The position numbers and the translations under genes were made by a program. DNA of 64,000 bases, from NCBI GenBank assembly GCA_019426215.1, contig CM033397.1, forward strand, positions 25,856,480-25,920,479. Reading direction: 5' to 3'. Source of the DNA: Buddleja alternifolia (lineage: Eukaryota; Streptophyta; Magnoliopsida; Lamiales; Scrophulariaceae). Below, piece by piece: positions 1 through 12,028 of this stretch; the stretch's first letter is position 1, and the number at the start of each line of letters is the position of its first letter. The notes under the pieces were generated by a model. The model made no database searches, had not been told where the DNA came from, and worked only from the letters and a program-made list of their open reading frames with translations.

Positions 1-62
1 TGGACTTAGAAATCCACTTTACTACTTACGCGACCTAGTTCTCTTGCTAGAATTTTGTCGTG

Positions 63-278
63 TCACATATTATGTTTCAGATGCCCTAAGGTGCATTGGT
101 TAATGCACGAGCCTAATTCTTCACCATCATGCAGATCCATTGATTCATCGCCCCCTTCCTGTTGGGCCATGGAATCGTATTCTCTCTCCTCTCCCATGAG
201 GCCCCGCTTGAATTTCTTGATAGTACGGTCGTCCATGGCTACCGCTGGTGCTGGTTGGCTGGAAAAAGCGTCGGACAT
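63..278 (-). CDS. Short hypothetical ORF, unrecognised
   Basis: An ORF of about 71 codons begins at an ATG whose first base is 278. The translation is hydrophilic: a Ser/Ala/Pro stretch, a basic DDRTIKKFKRG segment, then an acidic tail rich in Glu, Asp and Gly. I do not recognise a family. Upstream on the minus strand lies an AAACCCTA motif, which is common in plant 5' leaders. After the stop there is a GTAAGT-like site near position 30, so this might be a first exon running out of the window. It could equally be a chance ORF or a transposon fragment. It lies just outside the large element that starts at 523. Confidence 0.22.
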   Translation of the reverse strand: MSDAFSSQPAPAVAMDDRTIKKFKRGLMGEEREYDSMAQQEGGDESMDLHDGEELGSCINQCTLGHLKHNM

Positions 279-522
279 GCTCACGCTAGGGGTAGGGTTT
301 TCTTATCGCCAGAGATGTGAGCAAAAACAAAAAAAAAGAGTCCAGTCCCTTCCAAATATATTTTCTTATTTTGAAAAAACACACTTTCCGAATAATTATT
401 ACCATCTATATGTACCTGCAGTATATTATATATCAATAAATTAAGTAATTGTATATTAAGGTATTGCTTAATCATATTTTATATGTCAATTATAGTGATG
501 CACAATTTCCTTAATCCATGTA

Positions 523-1641
523 TGTTGGTCCCAAGTGGCATACGAAAGGGTCTAGAAGGGAGGTGGGGTTGAATAGACCCTGAAGTCTTTTTAGACTTCA
601 AAAATTCGTATTACTTTTAAAGATTTGAACGCTTAGAAAGCTGAGCGCTAGGTCAGGCGCTACAGTAAAGATAACTTAGACTTAGTGATTTTAGCAATTC
701 ACCAAAGTAGGGTAAAGCTTAGATCACTTAATCAGGGTTAGCACAGCGGAAAATGATTTTAAAGCTTTAGCGTACGTTTTGGTTAAGTACTCGCTTGTCC
801 TTTTCAGAATAAATAAGAGAATATAAAGCAGGACAATAATAGTAAGTAAATAACACAAGAAATTGTAAGGTTCACTGGGTGATGTAATCCCAGCTACGTC
901 CTTCTTCTCCTTTTTCACTTGGAGGAAATTTACTAAGTTGGTTATCAAAGAATCACACAGAATCTTCTACAAGATAGTAAAGAGGTGAAAAATGATCTAG
1001 GGCTCCTTAAGCACACAGATTTCAGCACCAATGAAGATCTTCTCTGAACGCGTGAATTAGCATTTTCTCTGAAATTCCTGAAATCCTGCTGGTTTCGATT
1101 GGACAGGAGCAGGTTTGAACTATGAAAGCCTGACAGTTTAGTCAAAAGGTGGCTTGTCCACAAGTCATAATAGCTTATCGCATTTAATGCTCTTATCAGG
1201 CATTTAATGCATTTGAATTTATTTCCCGTTGGAAATAAATGTCCATTGAATGATTGCATTTAAGTCCTTCATGACTTGAGGATTTATTTTAGGTGAATCT
1301 GATACTGATTGCTGGAGTGCTTTGAGCGCTTGATCCATAAATCCTGAAATAGTGCTTTAGCGTTTGACAGACGTTAAGAACAAATCTTCATCTTCATTTG
1401 ACTTCAGACGCTGATGTTCAACTTCATCTCTAATAGACTCACCTAGAATTCTATTAGCGATTCGGTATCTAATACTTAGTCAAAAATCTACAAAGATAAA
1501 AATTACAAGTCTAACAAAATTACATACTTTCAAACGCTTATACATAAGTTCTATGAAAATATAAACTTACATTCTTTTTGGGATCTAACATAAAGCCCTA
1601 TCTTGTCATCATCAAAACATCTGACATGAAATTTCCTAAAA
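523..1641 (-). repeat. 3' LTR of Sirevirus-like copy 1 (internally deleted)
   Basis: Begins TGTTGGTCCC and ends CCTAAAA where the 5' LTR ends CCTAACA, so the terminal CA has mutated. It matches the LTR at 14341-15788 over most of its length but lacks about 330 bp: near 1040 the sequence jumps from GAAGATCTTC to the GCGTGAATTAG region. The missing part includes the segment that holds the TATA box in the 5' LTR. Confidence 0.88.
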
Positions 1642-1664
1642 ATTTCCCCCTTTTTGATGATGTC
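1642..1664 (-). other. Polypurine tract of copy 1
   Basis: Directly inside the 3' LTR the minus strand reads as a purine-rich run containing AAAAAGGGGGAAAT. This is the expected plus-strand primer site for reverse transcription and confirms the minus orientation. The same tract lies at 27425-27447 in copy 2. Confidence 0.8.
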
Positions 1665-4643
1665 AAGACCTTAACTCTTATAACTCTTTTATAGATTAAG
1701 AATTCAAAGAAAAGTCCAAAAAGTAATTATAAGTTGGCGTTTGGAAAGTTAGTAAGTTAGCTAAAGTTAGATTAGCTTCAACAAGTTGTTTCAGCGTTAA
1801 ATCATTCATTCATTCATTCATATGAGATAATTAAGCATACATGATTTATACTGAAGATAGATAATTAAAGAAAGGAACAACAGAAATATATAACAATGTA
1901 AGTGATCATCTTTTCTGTCGCTTTCTGTTTGCTTCTTCTCCTTGATGGATCTCAGTCGCTAAGTCCAGTAGAAGTCTGTCAACATCTATCATGGTTGTAT
2001 GCTGGACTTCATTGTAGTCACGTCTTCTCTGTCTAGCGCTTTCTTCCAGCTCCATTAACCTTTCCACCCAATCCCTCGGAGGGATTCCAAGTTCTCGGAT
2101 TAAGTCATGATAAATGTCTTATCTTCGATCATTTGTGGATTTCCAGTTGATAGGTCTTCTATGCGGTCCAGCATATGGGTGAAAACACATACTCTCTAAG
2201 AACTCAACGTCTAATTCCGGAAGCAAGTACTTGCCTTGAGAATATCTAGGCTTTCGCTTCTTAGTAAGCATTTTCTTTAAGCTCACTATCACTTCCAACA
2301 TAGATCGCCAGTGCTTGTTGTCTGTCTTAGAGATTGCCTTGGACTGGGACTTTTCTTTAAGATCTTCCCCCTTCTTGGCATCATCAAGGGAGGTCTTTAA
2401 TTCAGCGATGTCCCGACTGAGAAGCTTGACTTCATCTATCAAGAGAGCAACTTGCTCAGCGATACTCTGAGAGATAAAATTGAAAGAATTGTGACGCTCA
2501 GTATCAACGGATGCATTCTAGGCAAGTGTCCTGTTGAAATCGTCAGAAAGTTCTTTAACCAGGGGAGCGATACTATTCATCATAGTGATTGTAAGCTTGG
2601 TTGCGTGACTCCTGTCAGCCTTAAGCAGTCTCTTTATGTTATGAAACATTGTGTTGCTGTGCTCTTCCATACGAGAACAAGAGCCCGTTAGATCTCTAAG
2701 AGAATTGCGAATGGCTTTCTTGAAATCTCGTGCCTCTGGATCACTTTCTGAGTCCGAGTCTGAGGAAGGACGCTCAGGACCATGAGAGCTAGAAACTGGA
2801 TCTTTGCCTTTTGATTTGTCTCTTACAATAGGCTCTTCAGGCTCATCAAGGACTTCCTGAATTGCTTGATCCATGGATGGATCTGCAGTCGCTGATGGTA
2901 TCTCGACTACTGGGGTGCTAGAAATATTTGGTAGAGAAGCGTCTGGAATTTGAGCGGCTTCCACAGTAGGAGTTTTTTCCTCAACAATTTGGACTTGGGG
3001 CGAAGGCGCTTTAAAGGCAATGACCCAGAGTGGGCCAATCGCTTCCATGACATGCCTTGGACTAATTAGGTTGGTCTGCGGAATAAAAAATATAGCGTCT
3101 TCGCGCTCTTCAGTGCTTAGTGCAAATTGTACATCTTCTGGCAAATCTACTCCTGAGATGTATAGAGTTGTAAAAGTCCAATAAAAAAGGCATTAGCGCT
3201 TGAGCAGCCTCTTGGTCTACTGACCTGATCAGCGATATTATCTTGGCCACTTGTACGTTCTGCTCACAAACAAAGACGGGGTGAAGACTATAGCCTCTGA
3301 AGTTATTCAGGCCAAAGTATTCAACAAAGGAGATGTCTAGCCATTGCGCATTTTCAAAGATCACTCTCCTGTCTATGTGGAGTTCAGCAAACTCAGCGTG
3401 ATCGTTGTCAATGATCAAAGGAACTTCACTTTGTCCTGGAAAAAGAGGTTGTTTACTGGTGGAGGCATCTTTATTCAAATCAGGAAGAAGTCGCTGTACA
3501 AAGTCTTGAGATGGATGATAAACATAGCGTCCTCCCTGAGCGATTAAGCTTAGATGCTGGCGAATATAGCGTTCTATCGATTTCCGATAATAAGGCAAAG
3601 CGCTAATATTGCCTACCAGATTCTTACGTTGCTCGAGTAAAAACACAGCAAAACCTCGGCGTCTGTAATCTACTCCAAATTGAAATAAGAATGGATACCT
3701 CATAAGCTCTTCTAGCGTGTAAAAATGCAACACGAACTCTTCATCCCATCTTGCGGTATCCATCATCCACCGCTTACTAAGCTTATCAGCTTTCTTCTGT
3801 TCTTTTCTAGCGGTGAGAAACTTTTCAAAGCGTTCAAATCCTTCGTCATAGTCCTTAGCCCATAATCTTGTAAGATACTCGCGGACTTCAGATTCTATCC
3901 AAGAGTTAATAGGATTGGGACGCTCACCAACAATTGGTCCTTTTCCTTTCCACAATCTGAGGGGCTTTGGAGATAGAGCGTTCTGAGGAGAATGAACGAC
4001 TTTGGGGTTAGCGGTGTACCTGATTCTGTTAAGAATTTCTTCGTCTGGATTCTTTGACCAATCACCCATGTGTGGATTCTTGAGGACGATCTTGTTCTGG
4101 CGCAAAGGGTAAAAGGACTCTTCAGAATGGCCAGTAAAGTTGAAACTCTTCTCGTCAAATTCTGTCATGTTGAATGCTGGTCGCCGAATGTATTCAAAGC
4201 GAGATTGAAGACGCCCAAGAGAGTAGAGACCCAGGTCAGCAAATCGCTCGAAGAATTCAAATTTAGCAGAATTAGAGACATCAGTCCTATGGAGAGTGTT
4301 GAGAAAGAATTCAAATTTAGCAAATCGACCAATTGTCTAGTGTCAAGCTCCCTGGTGACAAAGTAGAATTCATCATTTGCATCACAGCCACGGGGAAAGA
4401 AATTTATGACACGAGGAGGAGATCCGGTTGGAGTAGGAACAAAAGCAATAGACTCTGTTGGGATAGGGGCCACTTCTATCGATCGCTCAGCATGCACAGT
4501 CGATTCATTGACAGGAGAAATTTCAGCGTCAGGAAGAACTTGGGCTATTTCCTTAGCGATATCCACAACTGCTTCTATGTCTACATCCAATTCAACAGAA
4601 ATCTCGGAAGATGGAGGTGCATCAGCGCCTGGGGCATTTTGAG

Positions 4644-4723
4644 CTGACACATGCAAGCGTTTGAGAAAAGCAAGCAAAATTTCTACTAAGTAGAAATTAG
4701 AAATAAAATACTGCAACACTTAC
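4644..4723 (-). other. Predicted intron 2 of the envelope-like gene, copy 1
   Basis: The minus strand has donor CAAG/GTAAGTG at 4724/4723 and acceptor GTGTCAG/CTC at 4644/4643, an 80-bp interval. The corresponding interval in copy 2 (30369-30449) has the same borders and a near-identical 3' part. In copy 1 a one-base indel just before the donor shifts the frame. Confidence 0.62.
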
Positions 4724-4907
4724 CTTGAGGAAGTTCATTGACTGTTCTCAGTCGCTTGTTCTGCTTCAACAGTTTGTATAGGTTCCTCAGGCTCCGGGAC
4801 TTCTTCAGGATCTAAATCGAGAAAAGAAGTGAAGGGATCAGCACGAATGGGAATACGCAATTTCTCAAGAGTGTTAAGAACAGTCTGGATATTTGCTTTG
4901 CACTCGG

Positions 4908-4989
4908 CTGAGAGAGTGTTATTCTAGCGTTAGAAACGAGAAACTAACGAGGAAAGGATACAATACTTTGTTTTAGCACAAGTACTTAC
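4908..4989 (-). other. Predicted intron 1 of the envelope-like gene, copy 1
   Basis: Donor CAGG/GTAAGTAC at 4990/4989 and acceptor CTCTCAG/CC at 4908/4907 bound 82 bp on the minus strand. A CTAAC branch-point-like motif lies before the acceptor. Reading through without splicing meets TAA at 4973, but removing the interval keeps the conserved frame (phase 1). Copy 2 shows the same at 30630-30708. Confidence 0.65.
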
Positions 4990-6198
4990 CCTGAACACGA
5001 GAAAGCCTTTCAGATTGAGGAGTGGCTTTAGGCTCTGAACTGGGTTCAGGAATAGCGTCCGAAGAAGGAAGAGGAACACTCGCTGGTTTTTCAAGCGCTG
5101 ACTCGACTGTAGCGCTTGTTGATGCAGCTGGAGTAGATAAAGGAGTACGCCTGCGTGCTAGCGGTACTTCTTCTTCTTCTTCGTTTATATTGAAGATAAA
5201 CGCTGGAGAAGGGGAGGGTGATTTGGGAGAAGGAGAGGGAGACTTCTGTCTCTTCTTAGGCTCCGGCTTCTTGTTTTGCTTCTTAGCTGGCTTTGATGGC
5301 TCAGCGACTTTCAAAGCGAGTTTTCTTTTAGGTCGTTTGACCACCACTGCCTCTTCGGATGAAGATGATGAAGATGAAGTTGCTTGCTCTTCATCATCGC
5401 TGCGAACAACTCCTATGGCAAGAAGTCGCTCACGCTCTTCTTTGGGAACCGCTGCACCTCCACGTCTCCTTGGTTTGAGCAGCTCGCCGATCATCTTCTT
5501 TCCATAGAACCTAAGTGCTGGGACTTTCTTTCCAGCGGTGTTGATGAAACCGCTAGCGCTTAGAATACGACTCAGTATAATCCCGTAAGGCTTGGGATTT
5601 ACCGACTTGGCCATCGCTGCCTTGAAGCGATTGAAAACATAAAGCGACCAATTGACTTTCAACTTGGTCAAAATAGCAACCATCATTTTGTATTGGATAT
5701 TAGAAATTTTATCAAAACTACCCTTCGTACACTCTATCATCTTCGTAGATGTCAGCAAGAATGGCATATTCACCCTTCATGTCATTCTTCTTGAAGTTGG
5801 GTTCGTACGCAGCTTCAACATCTTCTTTCTTGATCAAAGCCCAGACTTTGGTGGCACCTCCGAGAGTAACATTCTCAACTTCGCCACCATTGTTTGGCAA
5901 AACTAGTAAAGATGATATAAGAGAAGGAGTGAGAACAAAAGTCTCACGAGCAAAGGGAAAGGGCGCAGGAAATGGAGTTTCCATCGGCGAAGATTTTTGC
6001 ACGTTTGAAGAAAAATAGGGCTTCTTCCTTATGAAAGTTTGAAAATGAGGTTATCATATCGCGCAAACCAGATTCCTGGAAGAGTGGAAGAACAGTCCTT
6101 AGAGGAAAGTTCTGGTTATCAAAGAGGTAGTCCCAATTAACACGAAAACCGGCGTTAACAGTGACTGGTTTTTCAGATTTTGAAGATTTTGATGCCGT

Positions 6199-7053
6199 TG
6201 ATGAACTTGGAAAAGCTTCGGTTGAGGAGAGAAAAGAGATTCTTTTTGCCTTAGAGAGAAAAGAAACTTTTACAGTAGAAGTATTTGGAAGTGATAAAGT
6301 CTTATTGTAAAGATTGCAAAGAGTTTAAATAGGAGGCAAAAAGTAACTCCTTCAACAATTAGATGAGTGACACGTGTACAATAATTAGTTTTGAAACTAA
6401 AAAATGAATCTGAGCCGTTTACTCATAAATACGGATGTCAAAAAGTGCGGTAAAATAGGGTAACAACTGTAAATATTGAATGTTTGAAATCTGCAGTTAC
6501 TTTTTCAAAACGTTTGAATAATTTTGAAATTTTCAGCGTGAATTACACGCGCTTGATAGTACACTGACACGTACTCAGACAAGTGCAGTTACTGAACCGC
6601 CTAGTTTTTAGATAGGAATCATTAACCGTCAGTTTGATTTTCTAGGCACGTGTGGGCAGTTGTCAAATCTAATCGTTTGGACATATCCACACTCTACCTT
6701 TTAGTGATGAAAACTATGCATGAATTTCAGAAAAGTTACTTAGAGTTAAAGTGGGAATCCTTTTACGCTGAAGTCTTTTTGATAAAGGTCAATCGCTTTT
6801 GATAAGAATTTTTTTTTGTTTAATTTTATTAGAGATTGATTTTGTCATGCATAACAAATAAGCGCTAGTGATCAATGCATAGAAATTTTCAAAGTCATTT
6901 TTTATCACAATCGCTTATGAATTGAGACAGGTACAATTTTAAAGTTGCCCGTAAAATTGATAACTTATTTCAAATTTGACAAATGCTTTTGACATAAACA
7001 TAAAGTGGATTCCCCCTAAATTATAAGCCTATAAAATATGATGCTTTTATGAT
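6199..7053 (-). promoter_or_regulatory. Spacer between pol and env-like gene, with a candidate internal promoter
   Basis: About 850 bp without ORFs between the RNase H end and the env-like start. A TATA-like CTATTTAAAC (6323-6332, minus) lies about 125 bp before the start position and is conserved at 32069-32078 in copy 2. G-box CACGTG motifs occur at 6371-6376 and 6647-6652; in copy 2 only one G-box is intact, at 32292-32297. Conservation of the spacer and the TATA-like site suggest the env-like gene has its own transcript. This is inference; no expression data can be read here. Confidence 0.4.
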
Positions 7054-7577
7054 TTAAGCGTTTAAATGGATCATACCTAATTCACTTCTCAAAGTGAGAA
7101 AGCGTTGTTCGTTGAGCGCTTTGGTGAAGATATCTGCCAATTGTTTGTCAGTTCCAATGAAGTGCATGGAGATATCTTTCTTTTGAACATGGTCACTTAA
7201 GAAATGGTAGCGAATGTCAATGTGTTTAGTTCTAGAATGAAGGACAGGATTTTGGGTCATAGCTAAAGCGCTTTGGTTATCACAATGGATTGGGGTAGGA
7301 CCTAAGAGGATTCCATAATCTCTAAGTTGTTTCCTCATCCAAAGGATTTGTGCACAACAGCTCCCAGCGGCTGCATACTCTGCTTCAGCGGTAGAAGTCG
7401 CTATAGATTGTTGTTTCTTATTATGCCACGAAATTAGTCTATCACCTAGAAATCGACATGTACCACTAGTACTCTTTCTATCTATTTTGCATCTTGCAAA
7501 ATCTGCGTCTGAATAACCGATTAGTTCAAATGGAGAGTCCCTTGGATACCATAAGCCCACATCTTGTGTGCCTTTTA
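7054..7577 (-). pseudogene. RNase H domain of pol, copy 1 (C-terminal part)
   Basis: Encodes the end of the copia polyprotein: the GYSDADFA motif with the first catalytic Asp, the KSTSGTCRFLG block, SIATSTAEAEYAAA with the catalytic Glu, the HCDNQSALA block and the DIFTKAL end. The protein ends shortly after, at about residue 168 of the piece. It is cut on its upstream side by the solo LTR starting at 7583; the missing junction continues at 9324. Within this part the frame is open. The substitution GYSDADFAGCK to GYSDADFARCK is visible when compared with copy 2. Confidence 0.82.
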
Positions 7578-7582
7578 GGTAC

Positions 7583-9318
7583 TGACACGCTAAAAGCTAA
7601 CGTGCTATGATAGCAAGTGCACTAGCCGTGTGTAGTAATAAGTGTGGACGAAAAGTCCGGGTTGTCGAACCACGGAGACTTGAATTCTAGTTTATGATTT
7701 TAATGAAGGTAAAGACAATTAAAGTAAAGCAAGAGAAAAACAATTAAGTAAACGAAAGATCAAAGGAGGGAACAAGATATGAATTAAACCTCACGAATTG
7801 GTTAAAAAAAACTAAGGCACATGCTATGACAAAATCCACTCGTCTATATATATGAGCTACTCTTCGAATTATTAGACTCTTATTGCTTTGGTGAAAACTC
7901 CTTAATTAATCATTACCCGATGTCTCGGCACATAACAATCCTATGATTGATTGACGGTTCTCTAAATATGTCTATCCGAGAATCTAATCAACAACCACGC
8001 ATTAACGTTCTAGAGTTTCCCCGGATAAATCCGGCTAACCGCACCCGGAAATCTTTACCTATTTCTAGGAGCAATTCCACATTAGTTTCGGATGATGTGT
8101 TGATTCATTTGAAACCTAACCTATCTTCTCTCGAATGACTAGATTAGGCACAATAGCAAGCATATGGAGATCAAGCATATGATTGTGATAAAAGCACAAA
8201 ATCAACACACAAAGCAATTAGGAGAATTAATACGAAAATTAACTTCACATATATAGATTCATGAATTCGGCCTTCACATGGCCTTAGTTCTACAAGATTA
8301 GCTCATATTCAATAGCTCAAGAAGGTCTAAAGCAATCATATACATAGTTATTAACATAAACATGTAAATGAAATGCAAAAGAAACTCCCTAAGTCTTGAA
8401 TGATGATGAATCCTTGCTTGTAGCTTCAATCTCTAGCTCAATCCCCCTTCTTTGCAATCTTCAAAATGATGAAGAATGGTGATGAATGGTGATGGGTGAA
8501 GAGTTATGATGGGTTTTTGGCCTCTTCACCAGCTCCCCCTCTTTTTCTCCAAGAGTGTTAAGAGTGATCGGTCAAGTGTGAAGAAGATGCCCCTTTTGGA
8601 CAAGAAATGATGGGCTCTTTATTCTACTCCAAACCCCATCATGGTGTGCCATAAACAATTCCCCTTCCCCTCTTGCATGTCCCCCACACATGTGCATGAC
8701 ATCTTAGCTTAAATTATTCCATTCCCCCATCAAATGATGAACTTTTGGCTGAAAGGAATCAAAACTCGGGTGTGGTCACGCCTAGGCGGGGGCATGACAG
8801 CGCCTAGGCGTCGTCGGCAGAATGCTGAGCGTATTTGCCTCTGTCCGGCGCAGAAATCGTATTTTCTTTATAACGCTCTCCACAGAACTCCGATTTGGAT
8901 GATTCAAGTCCTCATTTGAAGCTAACACATAGTTCTACAACTTTGTAGAAGGAAACTTCATCCAATTTGGTCTCTAAACATACGGAAATAGCGCTCAACC
9001 GTGGAAACTAATGCAGATACGATGCCCAGGCGTGGACAGGATGGCGCCTAGGCATGGTAAGCAGAATGTTGACGTTATTTACATCTTGTCCGGCGCCTGA
9101 GCGTGGGTGGAAAGGCGCTTGGGCATAGGGGTGCGTAGCAATTTGGCCTAAACTTGTTTTATACGTCGTTTTTCATCCCGTTCTTCGATTGTATCCATTT
9201 AAGATCTGAAATCACTTAATGCACGAATTAAACGCACACGTGGCAAGAATCAAGCGATAAATGAACCTAAAACATAAACGCAAAGGGGCTTAAAAACACG
9301 TAAAAATGCCTCTGATCA
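7583..9318 (+). mobile_element. Solo LTR nested in the RT/RNase H region of copy 1
   Basis: 1736 bp, starting TGACACGC and ending GATCA, flanked by the 5-bp duplication GGTAC (7578-7582 and 9319-9323). Taking it out joins KRILKYL to GLWYPRDSP, with only the codons between them disturbed. No gag or pol is inside, so it is a solo LTR or a small non-autonomous element; strand is uncertain. The family is not recognised. It contains two imperfect copies of a unit with the palindrome-rich motif GCGCCTAGGC (around 8780-8850 and 9020-9130). Confidence 0.78.
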
Positions 9319-9323
9319 GGTAC

Positions 9324-10360
9324 TTAAGGATTCTCTTGGCAGCATTTAAGTGTGATTCTCTAGGACCAGCTTGAAAGCGTGCACACATGCATACCGAAAA
9401 CATAATATCGGGTCTACTAGTGGTAAGATAAAGAAGTGATCCAATGATACCTCTATAGTCAGTGATATCAATTTTCTTCCCACTTTCATCTTTATCTAAC
9501 TTAAGCGTTTGGCTCATTGGGATTTTTGAAGATGATGCGTTTTCCATACCAAATTTTTTAATCATATCTCTTGTATATTTAACTTAGTTTATAAATATGC
9601 CATTAGGAAGTTGTTTAACTTGTAATACTAAGAAGAAAGTTAATTCACCCATCATGCTCATTTCAAATTGATCTTGCATCATTTTCGAAAATTTCTCACA
9701 CAATCGCTTGTTAGTAGAACTAAATATAATATCATCAACATAAATTTGGACTAAGAAAATATCTTCATTATGGGTAATTTTAAATAACGTTGTATGCCTT
9801 TTGAAAAGCCTTTACTGATAAGGAAGATAGAGAGAGTGTCATACCATGCTCTTGGTGCTTGTTTAAGGCCATAGAGTGCCTTATCCAATTTGTAGACCAT
9901 ATTTTTCCCATGGTTGTTGATGAATCCTGGAGGTTGCTCCACATAGACTTCTTCTTAGAGTTTACCATTCAGGAATGCACTCTTTACGTCCATTTGGTAC
10001 ACTGTGAACTTGTTGAATGCGACAAACGCTAGGAACATCCGAATCGCTTCGAGACGGGCTACTGGGGCATATCTCTCATCAAAATCATACCCTCTTCTTG
10101 GCAATAACCCTGAGCGACTAATCTGGCTTTGTTTCTTATAACAATGCCATCTTCATCCATCTTGTTCCTAAAAACCCATCTAGTCCCAATAACTCCTTGG
10201 TGAGTTGGTCTTGGTACTAGCGTCCAAACCTTGCTTCTCTCAAATTGGTTAAGTTCTTCTTGCATTGCTTCTACCCAACTTGAATCACTGAGCGCTTCAT
10301 CCACTTTCTTTAGTTCCATTTGAGATAGGAAGCTTGCGAACATGGCCTCATTAATTGTAG
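9324..10360 (-). pseudogene. Reverse transcriptase domain of pol, copy 1
   Basis: Minus-strand fragments match copia RT in order: the [20 protein letters not shown] block, [27 protein letters not shown], the [10 protein letters not shown] motif (near 9975-10005), [11 protein letters not shown] and the catalytic YVDD (9731-9742). The distal part includes GMENASSSKIPMS and YRGIIGSLLYL. Frameshifts near 10070 and 9780 and stops near 9955 and 9580 break it. It continues across the nested solo LTR into RNase H at 7577. Confidence 0.85.
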
Positions 10361-12028
10361 CAGACCTAGTTCTAACAGGTGCTCCAATACTCCAATTATT
10401 ATCTCTGGTGGATGGTCTCTAAGCCATTTACGGTATGGTTGGAACGGGTTGAGAGACTCTTGATTCTCAATCGCTTGACCATCATGTGTCTCTGGCGCAG
10501 TCGCTGCATCATTCACAGTTCCAATTTGCTCTTGATGATCATTCTCTTCATGATCATCAGCAATTCTGACATTATCATCATTCGTAACCTCACGAGTAAC
10601 CTTAGGAATAGGCACAAAGATCTCATCATCCTCATCATCATCACTATCATCACCAAGATTGATTTGTGACGCTTGTTGGGCAAGATCTTCAATTCTTACA
10701 TCATCAAGATTAACCTTACTCGGTTCTTGGTTAGCATCATCAAACACAACATGAATAGATTCTTCAACCTTCGATTTGATCTTATTTAGGATGCGAAAAC
10801 TCTTTTCGGTTTTGTCATAGCCTAGAAAGATTCCTTCATCCGCTTTACGATCAAACGTTTTCAAGCTTTGGGATCCATTGTTATAAATGAACTATTTTAA
10901 ACCAAATACATGAAAGTATGAAACGTTAGGCTTACGTCCCTTCCACAACTCATATGGAGTCTTTTCATGTTGCTTGTTGAACATACATAGGTTCTAAGTG
11001 TAGCAAGCGGCATTGATAGCTTCGACCCAAAACCTTTGAGGCAGCTTAGACTCTGCAAGCATCGTCCTAGCAGCTTCTTTAAGTGTTCTGTTCCGTCGCT
11101 CGACAACTTCATTCTGTTGAGGTGTTCTAGGGACAGAATACTCATGAACTATTCCAAAATCTATACAAAACTTTTCAACAAATTGGTTAGTAAATTCAGT
11201 TCCTCTATCGCTTCTAGTTCTCGTCACCTTGAGATCTTTATAAGTTTGTAATTGACGAATTAGCGATGTGAGCTTGACACTAGTTTCATCTTTGGTCGCT
11301 AGGAATTCTACCCATGTATAGCGAGAGAAATCATCAACTATTACTAGCGAGTACTTTTTACCACTAACGCTCATGATTTGAATAGGACCAAACAAATCTA
11401 GATGCAATAGTTCAAGAACTCTAGAAGTAGATATGGATGGTTTCTTCTTAAAAGATGATTTAACTTGTTTACCCATTTGACATGCATCACATAAGCTATT
11501 TTTCAGAAAGGAACCCTTAGGTAATCCCTCTACTAGATTTAGCAATATTAATTGAGAGATTGCCTTAAAGTTAAGGTGATTCATTTTTCTATGCCATAAC
11601 CAACCCAATTCATTTTGACTTTTAGCAACAAAGCATGTGGGGTTGTTATCAATTGTAGAATCTCAATCTACTAAATACACATTGTTTGTTCTTTTTTCTT
11701 TCAATTTAGTAGACTTATTCTTAGCGTCGTTAACATAGCAGAAGTCGCTTGAAAATTGTACTTCAAAGCCTTTATCACAGAATTGACTAATGCTCAATAA
11801 ATTATGCTTAAGACACACAACATAATATACATCACTGATCATGATGTTCCCTCTATGCATGTTACCTATTCCTTTAGTTTTACCTTTGGAGTTATCACCG
11901 AATATAACTTGAGGACCGCTGGTAGCTCGATAGTTGACTAGAAGATCTTTGGAGCCCATCATGTGTCTTGACGATCCACTATCAATGTACGAAACTGAGG
12001 TATCGGTGTTGGCTCTAGGTACCTGCAT
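10361..12028 (-). pseudogene. Protease and integrase of pol, copy 1
   Basis: The aspartic protease motif YIDSGSSRHM is at the upstream end (about 11970-12000) with DSG intact. Then follows the GAG-pre-integrase zinc-binding region ([12 protein letters not shown] and CDACQMGK) and the integrase core: LHLDLFGP with the first Asp, RSDRGTEF with the second, VERRNRTL with the Glu. A linker rich in acidic residues ([12 protein letters not shown], near 10615-10660) leads to RT. A stop near 11661 and frameshifts near 11000-10880 break the frame. Confidence 0.85.

Larger units (their letters stand above)
1906..6198 (-). pseudogene. Envelope-like 3' gene of copy 1, three exons, decayed
   Basis: A long coding region between RNase H and the 3' LTR, where Sireviruses carry their env-like gene. 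Exon 1 (6198-4990) encodes a globular N-terminal half resembling the plant transposon/env-like domain (LKVNWSLYVFNRFKA, NPKPYG), then a Ser/acidic stretch, a Lys-rich stretch and a Pro/Ser-rich stretch. Exon 2 is 4907-4724 and exon 3 is 4643-1906. Exon 3 holds a conserved central block (motifs NPHMGDW, RYPFLF, RRRGFAVFLLEQR) and ends with a charged helical tail and TGA at 1906. Lesions: the start codon is ACG where copy 2 has ATG, frame shifts near 5990-5760, 4735, 4170-4350 and 3165, and nonsense codons near 2518 and 2119. I see no clear signal peptide or membrane segment, so 'envelope' rests on position only. Function unknown. Confidence 0.68.

Noticed and set aside
55..444. 129-codon plus-strand frame at the left edge
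   Set aside because: Low-complexity translation opposite the short minus-strand ORF, with a TTG start and no family features; most likely chance.
4333..5507. Plus-strand frames opposite the env-like gene (about 4333-4647 and 5022-5507)
   Set aside because: They mirror the biased codons of the minus-strand exons (Ser/Gly-rich antisense translations) and have no motifs.
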